NCBI GenBank assembly: GCA_002412705.1
Contig: DHVO01000051.1
Location: 1 to 5,689, forward strand
Source: Bacteroidales bacterium UBA5206
Lineage (GTDB): Bacteria; Bacteroidota; Bacteroidia; Bacteroidales; Tenuifilaceae
Length of the DNA: 5,689 nucleotides
Direction: 5' to 3'
The position numbers and the translations under genes are program-made. The notes under the pieces are model-generated. The model ran no database searches, had not been told where the DNA came from, and saw only the letters and a program-made list of their open reading frames with translations. Shown here in pieces: positions 1 through 5,689 of the stretch (the stretch's first letter is position 1; each line of letters opens with the position of its first letter).

Positions 1-363
1 TGGATAACTCGCAAATTAGGGGTTGTAATTTATTGGTATAAGCCAAATAGAAGCCTAGCAAAGTTTTCCCTACTTCCACAATGCTACACCCACTGTTAAT
101 CCTACTCTTATAGTCAGGCTGATTGCTTGTGCTTTCCTGTGGGCAATTTAGCGTTGGCCGTAACCCACGATTATTGAAGTTACTCCACTTCGTGGCTAAA
201 TCTTAGCTGATGTTTAAAGCCTGAAAGGTTTTAATATCAATAACCCTCGGTAAAACCGGGGGCTAGCAAGTAGGTATAAATGTGGCCCGAAGTGGGTCTA
301 CATTTTTGCAACTAGACAATCAATTAAGAACTTACAGTGGTTTCAATACAAATTTATTGTCAT
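1..363. other. Intergenic region with no supported gene
   Basis: I see no credible coding region here on either strand. The only open frame entering from the left edge on the plus strand stops at 97-99 and reads as a composition-driven peptide with no family resemblance. No tRNA or rRNA is apparent. The structured part is the hairpin cluster at 185-302. A weaker possible outer hairpin precedes it, with GTGGG at 139-143 and CCCAC at 164-168. The region lies beyond the terminator of the leftward peptidase gene, so it is not part of that transcript. Confidence 0.6.
185..302. repeat. Cluster of short palindromic hairpins (REP-like intergenic repeat)
   Basis: Four small inverted repeats follow one another. 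(1) CCAC 185-188 pairs with GTGG 192-195 around a 3-nt loop. (2) 216-222 pairs with 226-232 around GAA, 7 bp including one G-T pair. (3) CCCTCGG 244-250 pairs with CCGGGGG 256-262 around TAAAA, 7 bp with one G-T pair. (4) 281-288 pairs with 294-302 around GAAGT, 8 bp with one G-T pair and a bulged T at 297. The text between hairpins 2 and 3 (TTTTAATATCAATAACC) and the style of the units resemble dispersed intergenic palindromic repeats that I recall from Bacteroidota genomes. That resemblance is from memory. The hairpins themselves are directly visible. The alternatives are a structured RNA or chance stem-loops; hairpins 3 and 4 are the most convincing. Confidence 0.5.
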
Positions 364-399
364 AAAAAAACCTCGAACAGCAATCTGTCCGAGGTTTTT
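364..399 (-). terminator. Rho-independent terminator of the C1 peptidase gene
   Basis: The arm AAAAACCTCG (366-375) pairs perfectly with CGAGGTTTTT (390-399). Inside it a further 4 bp form (ACAG 377-380 with CTGT 385-388) around a CAAT loop after one mismatch. Read leftwards the stem ends in a run of seven T (complement of A 364-370), and it begins 18 nt past the peptidase stop codon, as expected for its terminator. The symmetric A/T arms mean it could also stop rightward transcripts coming from the hairpin cluster. Confidence 0.85.
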
Positions 400-417
400 G
401 GGATTTTACAGGTTCAA

Positions 418-1605
418 CTATTTAATCCCTAGTTTTTTTGCTATACCCTTTGGAAGGGCATCCTTATGAATTAGAATGGCAATGGTTTTCAATCTTACGT
501 AGCTATCCGACATGTAAAGGTATCCATCGTATATGTGATCCTCTGTTCCCCAGCTATTTTTGGTTTTAAAGTACTTGGTTCCGTTCTGATCCTTAGCCAT
601 GCCTGTTAGGTGCATTAGGTGGTCGTCGGTCGATAAGTAGTTATCAAACGTTTCCTGGCGCATCTCCTGTGTTACGGCAATTTCGGGTACAGGGTTGGTA
701 AAGCTGTACATCTGCTTTGCTCTCTCCTCTGCTGTTAGCTCAGTCCATTTCGATTTTTCTGAGTCGGCCATCTCTTCAACTTTTGATGCTGGCATTATGG
801 CAACTCCTTTATTGTGTTTAAATCCCTTTTCGCTAACATCACCATCCCAACATACAGTGTAACCATTATTTAGTGCATGCTCCATAACCTGCATAAGCTC
901 ATCAATTGGGAGATTATAGTATTGAGCATGGCTCCAGTTATCGGGAATCTCAAGAACAAACTGGCTGTAGAATGGGTGGTGGCTGTAGGAGGTTAGTTCA
1001 ATGTAATCGCCAGTGTTAAAGCCCGATTTTTGCACAAATTCCTTTGGGGTAATAGATGCACCAAGCGCGTTAAACTTCTCTGGAGCAACACCAAAGTAAG
1101 AGTCTAGTATGCCATTTACAGCAGGATACCATGCGGTGCTAAGCTTGCGATTGGGGTTTTTAACAACTGCTTCAAGTGTCGATTTAAGAATGGCCTCTAG
1201 CTCGCTATGTATATGCTGCTCGCTGCCGTAGTTTTTTCCAGAGAAGCTCTCCTCGGTAACCATTCCGTGCTCGTTAATTACGTTTAGCACATCGTGAGCC
1301 TGACCACCTTGACCAAAGTTGTTAGCTCCCTGGAAGCGAACATAGCGCTTGGCCTTGTTTGCATAGGCATGCCTTGCAAAGTACATTTCCGATAGGTCAA
1401 CCTCTGGTTTACCCATCCGGAGCAGCTCAGCCTCAATAAACGATGTGGTTGCATAGCTCCAGCATGTACCTGTGCTTTGCTGATCCTTAACAGGAGTTAC
1501 TTTAATATCATTAATAGAGGTAAACTTAAATCCCTCTGGTGCATCCTGTGCAAGGGCTAAGCCTACAAAGAGCGATAGGGATAGTACAGCTAATATCTTT
1601 TTCAT
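418..1605 (-). CDS. Exported C1 family cysteine peptidase (bleomycin hydrolase/PepC type)
   Basis: This 395-residue protein is predicted to be a papain-fold cysteine peptidase of the C1B branch, whose members act as aminopeptidases or oligopeptidases on short peptides. Residues 1-19 form a signal peptide (Lys-Lys, hydrophobic core, LALA before Gln20), so it should act in the periplasm or outside, unlike cytoplasmic PepC. The catalytic set is complete: oxyanion Gln42, nucleophile Cys48 in STGTCWS, His329 in DDHLMHLTG, and Asn350 in KTKNSWG. The long stretch between Cys and His, about 280 residues, is characteristic of C1B enzymes and much longer than in papain. There is no separate propeptide: the active-site Cys lies only about 28 residues after the likely cleavage site. 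The start is fixed by the signal peptide. The gene appears monocistronic, with a strong terminator 18 nt downstream and a long divergent gap upstream. Family assignment is secure; the substrate is unknown. Confidence 0.93.
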   Translation of the reverse strand: MKKILAVLSLSLFVGLALAQDAPEGFKFTSINDIKVTPVKDQQSTGTCWSYATTSFIEAELLRMGKPEVDLSEMYFARHAYANKAKRYVRFQGANNFGQGGQAHDVLNVINEHGMVTEESFSGKNYGSEQHIHSELEAILKSTLEAVVKNPNRKLSTAWYPAVNGILDSYFGVAPEKFNALGASITPKEFVQKSGFNTGDYIELTSYSHHPFYSQFVLEIPDNWSHAQYYNLPIDELMQVMEHALNNGYTVCWDGDVSEKGFKHNKGVAIMPASKVEEMADSEKSKWTELTAEERAKQMYSFTNPVPEIAVTQEMRQETFDNYLSTDDHLMHLTGMAKDQNGTKYFKTKNSWGTEDHIYDGYLYMSDSYVRLKTIAILIHKDALPKGIAKKLGIK

Positions 1606-2196
1606 GGGTATAACAATTAGGGTATGTAAACAGATGTTGTAAAAGTAAAAAGAACAAACTAGAAAATTGGATGCACTTGCCTGTAAATAGCTTAATGGGC
1701 CATATAAATTGATGAGAGTATTGATGCACGCACTCTAGTTTACAGCTCAATAGTGATATCAAACTAACGTTTATTTAAAAATATTTGCTATAGTTTTTTA
1801 TTTTGCAGTAATTTACTTTTCTATTTGTGGCGAATTTCGATGCTAAGAGCAAAACTATATTTAGCTATTCTGGCTTATGTTTTTTTTGTTAAAAGGTTTT
1901 TAAACAAACCTTTGCGTCGTGTTATTGCCGTTATTCAGCATAAGTTTAGGCACATTTCATTACTTCTCACATCTCTTTTTAGGAATAGCAATTTGCCTGT
2001 ATTCTCTGCTATTCGAACCAACACACATGTTACAAGTTTAGGATTGCAAAACGGTTCGTTGGTGCAGAGCCTTCGCATTTGATATAGCATTTCCCTGCCT
2101 TTTTCTGTAACTCCCTTCATGTTTTTATAATCAAATTGAACGTTTGTTTTAAATATTTGTTTGTGAACCTAAAGTTTTAAACCAAAACTAACACGT
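1606..2196. other. Long divergent intergenic region, no supported gene
   Basis: This 591-bp gap separates the leftward peptidase from the rightward FadL-type gene, so promoters for both should lie here. I could not find a clean Bacteroidota-type promoter (TTTG, about 19-21 nt, TAnnTTTG) at a fitting place for either gene. Short open frames exist on both strands between about 1825 and 2120 (85 codons plus, 61 codons minus), overlapping one another. Neither has recognisable domains, and I do not call them. Two perfect inverted repeats are visible: AAAGGTTT 1892-1899 with AAACCTTT 1906-1913 (6-nt loop), and GAATAGCA 1983-1990 with TGCTATTC 2007-2014 (16-nt loop). Neither is followed by a T-run in the right place, so they are not evident terminators. 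The segment might be a dispersed repeat or a remnant of a lost gene. Confidence 0.5.
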
Positions 2197-3753
2197 ATGA
2201 ATAAATTTTTGAGATCGTTAGTACTTGTGGCTTTAGTAAGCCCCTCGGTAGCGTTTGCAGGTGGTATTGTAACCAATGCTAACCAGAGTGCTGCTTATAT
2301 TAGAATGTTAGCCCGCGATGCATCAACAAGTATCGATGCTGTTTATTTTAATCCAGCAGGTGTTACTAAGCTTAACAACGGCTTTCATATATCAATTACT
2401 AATCAGTCCGTATTCCAAAAGAAAACCATTGAGAATAAATACCCATTTTTAAACGAGGCTAAGTATGTGGGCGATGTTGCTGCACCGCTATTCCCTAGTA
2501 TCCATGCTGTTTATAAAAAGGATAAATGGGCTTTAGGTTTTAGCTTCCATCCAAATGGAGGCGGTGGCACGGCTCAGTACGATACTGGATTGCCCTCTTT
2601 CGAAACCCAAATTTCTACAATCCCTACCATGCTTACCATGCAGGGGATTAATACTACAACCTACTCTGCCGATATTGCCTTTGATGGAAACTCCGTATTC
2701 TGGGGAACACAGCTAAATGCATCGTACGCTATTAACGACATGATTTCAATTGCTGCTGGTGTGCGCATGATTTATGCGGTGAATAACTATAATGGGCACA
2801 TTAAAAGCATCATGATAAATCCTATCCATCCGTTAAACACCAACGGAATGGGGAGCATGATTCTTGCTAATACGTTTTTCTCAAATATAGCCACCAGTGC
2901 AACTGGTGCCGCTACTCAGCTAGATCCTTTGGTAACAGGTGGTGGTGGTGGGTTAACCCTTGACCAAGCTGTAGCCATGAATTACCTAACCCAGACACAG
3001 GCAAACCAACTTAGTGCTGGTCTTGGTGCTAACTATAATGCGGCAATGACCATTACTCAAATCCAAGGCGCATACCAGTTAACAGCAACTACAGCACAGG
3101 CTAACGCTAATAATACTGCCGATAAAAAGGTTGATGCTAAGCAAACGGGTATGGGCTGGACTCCAATTATTGGCGCAAACCTAACCTTTGGCGAGAAGCT
3201 TAATATTGGCTTACGCTACGAGTTTAAAACTAAGCTCGAGATGGAGAACGATACAAAAACCGACAACACAGGTATGTTCCCTGATGGCGCAACGTTTAAC
3301 AACGATATTCCTGCAATTCTATCGGTAGGTATTAACTATAGAATACTTCCTGAACTAAGGGCATCGTTGGGATGGCACCACTACTTTGATAAAAATGCGA
3401 ACTGGGAAGGTAAAGAGGAGTTTATTTCCGACAACCTTTATGAATTGGCACTTGGATTAGAGTACGATATTAATGAGAAGCTGCTAATTAGCGCAGGGGT
3501 ACTTCGCACACAAACAGGTGTAGGACAGGGCTACCAAACAGACCTAAGTCACTCTCTAACATCAACATCAGTTGGTTTTGGTGGAGGAATTCGCTTAACC
3601 GAAAAATCTATGCTTAACCTTGGGTTCCTTTATAGCCAGTACACTTCGGGAAGCAAGGAGATAGATTACTCTAGCTTAGGCATGGGATCTTACAAGGAGA
3701 CCTACAATAGAACCAATCTTGTATTTGCTATTGGTTTTGATTATAGCTTCTAA
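2197..3753 (+). CDS. OmpP1/FadL family outer-membrane transport protein
   Basis: This 518-residue protein is a predicted outer-membrane beta-barrel of the FadL/OmpP1 family, which lets long-chain fatty acids or other hydrophobic compounds cross the outer membrane. Residues 1-21 form a signal peptide (NKFLR, hydrophobic core, VAFA before Gly22). The mature N-terminus leads into the FadL hallmark around residues 35-55, with alternating small and charged residues ending in AVYFNPAG. Repeated amphipathic strands follow, such as 166-195, 321-345, 372-395 and 414-438. The chain ends in FAIGFDYSF, a C-terminal Phe beta-signal for barrel assembly. It is somewhat longer than E. coli FadL because of a Gly/Ala/Thr/Gln/Asn-rich segment at about 205-315, probably extracellular loops. 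The gene appears to be transcribed alone, with a strong terminator 22 nt after the stop codon. The true ligand cannot be read from sequence; toluene- or alkane-type porins share the fold. Confidence 0.93.
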   Translation: MNKFLRSLVLVALVSPSVAFAGGIVTNANQSAAYIRMLARDASTSIDAVYFNPAGVTKLNNGFHISITNQSVFQKKTIENKYPFLNEAKYVGDVAAPLFPSIHAVYKKDKWALGFSFHPNGGGGTAQYDTGLPSFETQISTIPTMLTMQGINTTTYSADIAFDGNSVFWGTQLNASYAINDMISIAAGVRMIYAVNNYNGHIKSIMINPIHPLNTNGMGSMILANTFFSNIATSATGAATQLDPLVTGGGGGLTLDQAVAMNYLTQTQANQLSAGLGANYNAAMTITQIQGAYQLTATTAQANANNTADKKVDAKQTGMGWTPIIGANLTFGEKLNIGLRYEFKTKLEMENDTKTDNTGMFPDGATFNNDIPAILSVGINYRILPELRASLGWHHYFDKNANWEGKEEFISDNLYELALGLEYDINEKLLISAGVLRTQTGVGQGYQTDLSHSLTSTSVGFGGGIRLTEKSMLNLGFLYSQYTSGSKEIDYSSLGMGSYKETYNRTNLVFAIGFDYSF

Positions 3754-3775
3754 GTCCAACCAATTTTATATATTG

Positions 3776-3812
3776 CAGGGCAGCAGGATATATCCTACTG
3801 CCCTGTAGTTTT
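3776..3812 (+). terminator. Rho-independent terminator after the FadL-family gene
   Basis: CAGGGCAG 3776-3783 pairs with CTGCCCTG 3798-3805. After one C/A mismatch the stem continues with AGGA 3785-3788 and TCCT 3793-3796 around a TATA loop, giving 12 paired bases. TAGTTTTA follows directly on the plus strand. It begins 22 nt after the FadL-family stop codon and should separate that gene from the TPR gene downstream, which therefore probably has its own promoter. Confidence 0.88.
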
Positions 3813-3879
3813 ATAAATTGCGCTATTCTTAACAGTCGTGTACTTGTTTTAATAGGTAGCACCAAAATTAGATTGCTTA

Positions 3880-4587
3880 ATGAAACGTATTTTACTAGCC
3901 ACGCTCCTGCTATTAGCAATTGTTGGCCAAACCTGGGGACAACAACTTGTTGAAAAACCCGCAGTTGTAGAGCAGAGCCATAAGGATATGGTAATTGAGT
4001 CCATAACTTTTTACTCCGATTCAACCGTTTTTGTTGTGAGCATTGAGAATAAGCTACCTGTGGGTGGCTGGTTTTGTATAGATCAGAACACTTACCTTGA
4101 GGTTCCTGAGAAATCGGCTAGGTATAAGGTGCGTAAGCAGAAAGGAGCGCCAACCTGTCCCACAACTTATGGGTTTAAAAAGGTTGGAGAGGTATTACGT
4201 TTCACTCTGGTGTTCAATGCGGTTAGCCCATCTACTAGAACGTTAAATCTGGTTGAAAACTGCGATAAAGCCTGCTTTTACTTCAAGGGTATTATACTTG
4301 ATACCAAGCTTAATGCCGATATAAAACTATATGAAGAGGGTGTTAAGCTATATGCTGACGATAAGATTGATGAGGCAATAGATTGCTTTTCTCGCATAGT
4401 GGAGGTTATTCCATCAAATCCAATACATGTTTACGGCTATTCATACTATAACCTAATTCACATTTATGCCGATAGAAAGGATAGCCAGTCGGCAATGTTT
4501 TGGTTTGATCAGCTAAAGAAATCGGGATTGCCAGACAAGCAGTATTTTATTGATGCCGTAAATCGAGATAGGTTACTGGAGCAGTAG
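3880..4587 (+). CDS. Secreted hypothetical protein: beta-rich domain plus tetratricopeptide repeats
   Basis: This 235-residue protein has no function I can name. Residues 1-20 are a signal peptide (MKR, Leu/Ala core, TWG before Gln21). There is no lipobox Cys, so it is probably soluble in the periplasm or secreted. Residues 36-141 look like a beta-sandwich: alternating hydrophobic strands, a GGWFCIDQNTYLEV segment, and a late LNLVENCDKACFYFKGI segment. The latter resembles the 'FxFPPxP..IDFxEG....F.IxGI' style of N-terminal domain found in many exported Bacteroidota proteins; this is a family impression, not a search result. Cys66, Cys93, Cys128 and Cys132 lie in this exported part and could form disulfides. 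Residues 148-180 fit a TPR (YEEGVKLYADDKIDEAIDCF), with a second, weaker unit at about 184-217. The start fits the signal peptide, with no Shine-Dalgarno sequence. It ends 2 bp from the stop codon of the convergent SiaC-like gene. Confidence 0.82.
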   Translation: MKRILLATLLLLAIVGQTWGQQLVEKPAVVEQSHKDMVIESITFYSDSTVFVVSIENKLPVGGWFCIDQNTYLEVPEKSARYKVRKQKGAPTCPTTYGFKKVGEVLRFTLVFNAVSPSTRTLNLVENCDKACFYFKGIILDTKLNADIKLYEEGVKLYADDKIDEAIDCFSRIVEVIPSNPIHVYGYSYYNLIHIYADRKDSQSAMFWFDQLKKSGLPDKQYFIDAVNRDRLLEQ

Positions 4588-4597
4588 CCTTACTGCT
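4580..4597. terminator. Possible shared hairpin at the convergent gene ends
   Basis: AGCAGTA (4580-4586) and TACTGCT (4591-4597) form a perfect 7-bp stem with a GCCT loop, spanning the stop codons of both convergent genes. There is only a poor T-run on the plus side (GCTTTATC) and none on the minus side, so any terminator activity is uncertain. The symmetry partly reflects each gene ending in Gln-coding CAG triplets. Confidence 0.3.
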
Positions 4598-5000
4598 GCT
4601 TTATCTCAACATAGGTGAAGGGAACACGCGCCATATCCGATAGCTCTTCGCCAGCTTCACGAAGCTCTTCGTCGTCTTCGTCAAAGTACCAATATATTTT
4701 AAGAGGTACGCCTGCGCGCTGGAATTCGCTTAGCTCAATTACAATATCGTATATAAATTTTGCCGAAGATGAGTTAAAGTAAATGAATTTAAACTTGAAG
4801 GTAACGGGTTCTGAATGCTGCTTTAGGTTTACCTGTTCAACAGTGGCCTTTCTATAGTTTTCGAGCCAGCTAATAATTGGGTAGTAAAAATCGCGAACAT
4901 TCTCTGGACGAGAATATCCTCCAATTTCTAGTAAATTCCTGTTGGGTTCAAACGAAACCTTAGGTGATATATTTGTTCCTTCAATTATTAGGTCTTCCAT
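4590..5000 (-). CDS. SiaC family regulatory phosphoprotein (DUF1987), second copy
   Basis: The predicted 136-residue protein belongs to the SiaC/DUF1987 family of small cytoplasmic switch proteins. These are phosphorylated by a SiaB-type kinase and dephosphorylated by a SiaA-type PP2C phosphatase. Family hallmarks in order: LIIEGTNISPKVSFEP (4-19), YSRPENVRDFYYPI (29-42), IYFNSSSAKFIYDI (73-86), and an acidic tail motif DEDDEELREAGEELSDM (107-123) before PF. Ser77 in FNSSSAK aligns with the phospho-acceptor Thr68 of Pseudomonas SiaC. The frame stays open up to 5105, but I choose ATG at 4998-5000: it gives the MEDLIIE start matching the paralogue and the usual family length, and removes 35 atypical residues that overlap the upstream gene. 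It lies 67 bp after the first copy and is probably cotranscribed. There is no signal peptide. The regulated partner is not in the window. Confidence 0.87.
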   Translation of the reverse strand: MEDLIIEGTNISPKVSFEPNRNLLEIGGYSRPENVRDFYYPIISWLENYRKATVEQVNLKQHSEPVTFKFKFIYFNSSSAKFIYDIVIELSEFQRAGVPLKIYWYFDEDDEELREAGEELSDMARVPFTYVEIKQQ

Positions 5001-5067
5001 TACAGCACAAGTGTTTTCCTTTTCTAAAAAGAACCGTATTGTAGGAGAGTAGCCAGAGTGTAATAGG

Positions 5068-5472
5068 CTAGCTCTTGTATGAGATAAAGTTGAATGGGTA
5101 GCCAATCATATCCGACATCTCTTCGCCCGATTCTTGAATTTCGTCGTCACCCTCCTCGTAGTACCAGTTAATATCAACCTTATTTCCTTTTGAGTGAAAC
5201 TTCATAAACTCCAGAAGTATATCCAGTAGAAACTTACTAGATGCTGAGTTAAAGTAGGTCATTTTAAGGTTAATAGTAAGTAGGCTCTTCTTATAATCGG
5301 TATTTACGCTAAGCAAATTGTCGTTAAACTCTTCAAGCCACTTAAGAATGGGCTTATAAAAGCCAATTACATTCTCGGGACGTGAGAATCCAGTAATCTC
5401 AAAAACGCTATTGTTCGGGTCAAATAAGATGCTAGGGGTAAATTCCGTGGGTTCTATAATTAGAGGTTCCAT
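5068..5472 (-). CDS. SiaC family regulatory phosphoprotein (DUF1987), first copy
   Basis: This 134-residue cytoplasmic protein is of the same family as its downstream neighbour. Hallmarks: LIIEPTEFTPSILFDPN (4-20), FSRPENVIGFYKPI (29-42), TYFNSASSKFLLDI (72-85), and EEGDDEIQESGEEMSDM (106-122) followed by PF. Ser76 in FNSASSK aligns with the phosphorylated Thr68 of Pseudomonas SiaC. Its ATG lies 7 bp after the stop codon of the SiaB-type kinase fragment, so kinase and substrate are almost certainly one operon. By hand count roughly 50-55 of 134 residues match the second copy. The two are therefore old, diverged paralogues, not a recent tandem duplication. There is no Shine-Dalgarno sequence before the start, as is usual in this phylum. 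The downstream effector is unknown; in Pseudomonas it is the diguanylate cyclase SiaD, which need not apply here. Confidence 0.9.
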   Translation of the reverse strand: MEPLIIEPTEFTPSILFDPNNSVFEITGFSRPENVIGFYKPILKWLEEFNDNLLSVNTDYKKSLLTINLKMTYFNSASSKFLLDILLEFMKFHSKGNKVDINWYYEEGDDEIQESGEEMSDMIGYPFNFISYKS

Positions 5473-5479
5473 AGCTACA

Positions 5480-5689
5480 TTATTTGTTGTTGTTATGGCT
5501 AATGGTAACTTTTATTGTAAAGTAGGAGTGGGTATCGCTCAGCTTTTTAAAGGCGTAACTTATCTTATTCTCCGACACCTTTGCGATGTTTATTATACCC
5601 AAACCTGCACCACCTTTTGGGGAAACGTTTCCGCTTAAAATGGTTGATTTGTAGAGATCCTTTAATCCGTTCTTGTCGAGCGAGTTTAC
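5480..5689 (-). CDS. SiaB family protein kinase (DUF6272), C-terminal fragment
   Basis: The last 69 residues of a protein whose start lies beyond the right edge are visible in the minus frame, ending in TAA at 5480-5482. The fragment carries SPKGGAGLGIINIAK (residues 23-37 of the fragment), a GHKL-type ATP-binding G box (GxGLG). An alternating strand follows (KISYAFKKLSDTHSYFTIKV), as at the C-terminus of SiaB/DUF6272 kinases related to anti-sigma-factor kinases. In Pseudomonas, SiaB phosphorylates SiaC. The immediate neighbour 7 bp downstream is a SiaC-family gene, which strongly supports the call even from a fragment. The tail is low-complexity (HNNNK). The N-terminal part and any upstream SiaA-like phosphatase or sensor cannot be seen. 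The truncation is due to the window edge, not a mutation. Confidence 0.8.
   Translation of the reverse strand, partial: VNSLDKNGLKDLYKSTILSGNVSPKGGAGLGIINIAKVSENKISYAFKKLSDTHSYFTIKVTISHNNNK

Noticed and set aside
1..99. Open frame entering from the left edge on the plus strand, stopping at 97-99
   Set aside because: Thirty-two codons with no recognisable C-terminal motif; could be chance.
1526..1762. 78-codon minus-strand ORF overlapping the start of the C1 peptidase gene
   Set aside because: It lies in another frame over the peptidase signal-peptide region and its upstream DNA; the Cys/Leu/Ser-rich content is typical of a shadow frame.
2005..2040. tRNA-like GGTTCGAAT element on the minus strand
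   Set aside because: It resembles a T-loop, but no acceptor stem, anticodon arm or D arm could be built around it.
1825..2082. 85-codon plus-strand ORF in the divergent gap
   Set aside because: No recognisable domain, no signal for a start, composition unlike neighbouring genes, and it overlaps an opposed open frame; treated as probably spurious.
1935..2120. 61-codon minus-strand ORF in the divergent gap
   Set aside because: Short, with no domain, and mirrored by the opposite-strand ORF; the Cys pattern is not a recognisable metal site.
3817..3848. Possible promoter for the TPR gene (ATTG, 20 nt, TACTTGTT)
   Set aside because: Both boxes deviate from the Bacteroidota TTTG/TAnnTTTG consensus; too weak to call in AT-rich DNA.
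3728..4024. 98-codon minus-strand ORF across the FadL terminator
   Set aside because: It runs antisense through a strong terminator and the signal peptide of the TPR gene; a shadow frame.
5001..5105. N-terminal extension of the second SiaC gene to an ATG at 5105
   Set aside because: The extra 35 residues match nothing in the family and overlap the first SiaC gene; the internal ATG at 5000 gives the family-typical start.
5411..5638. 75-codon plus-strand ORF at the right end
   Set aside because: Antisense to the SiaB fragment and the first SiaC gene, both of which have clear family motifs in the minus frame.

Overview
The window looks like a chromosomal segment from a member of the Bacteroidota, probably of the Bacteroidales/Marinilabiliales type. 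The signs are an AT-rich composition, starts with no convincing Shine-Dalgarno sequence, exported proteins with short Lys-rich signal peptides, and gene families typical of that phylum. These are a secreted C1B cysteine peptidase, an OmpP1/FadL outer-membrane porin, and a SiaB/SiaC (DUF6272/DUF1987) signalling pair. The assignment is inferred from protein style; no marker gene such as rRNA is present.

Layout from left to right. Positions 1-363 hold no gene but contain a run of short GC-rich hairpins (about 185-302), resembling the dispersed palindromic repeats seen between genes in this phylum. A strong hairpin terminator (364-399) ends a single leftward gene, the exported bleomycin hydrolase/PepC-type peptidase (418-1605, minus). 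A 591-bp divergent intergenic region (1606-2196) has no gene I can support; it contains opposed small ORFs and inverted repeats. Rightward from there come a FadL-family porin (2197-3753) with its own strong terminator (3776-3812), then a secreted protein of 235 residues with a beta-rich domain and TPRs (3880-4587). That gene meets, tail to tail with 2 bp between stop codons, a leftward cluster running in from the right edge: the C-terminal end of a SiaB-type kinase (5480-5689, partial), a first SiaC-family protein (5068-5472) and a second, diverged SiaC-family protein (4590-5000).

The right-hand cluster is the most interesting part. In Pseudomonas, SiaB phosphorylates SiaC and the phosphatase SiaA reverses this; SiaC in turn controls the diguanylate cyclase SiaD. 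Here one kinase-like gene is followed by two SiaC paralogues that are about 40% identical by hand count. Both carry Ser at the position matching the Pseudomonas phospho-Thr. This suggests a branched or two-output version of the switch, though the rest of the operon lies outside the window. The left and middle genes are ordinary envelope functions (peptide degradation, uptake of hydrophobic compounds) with no visible regulatory link to the Sia cluster.
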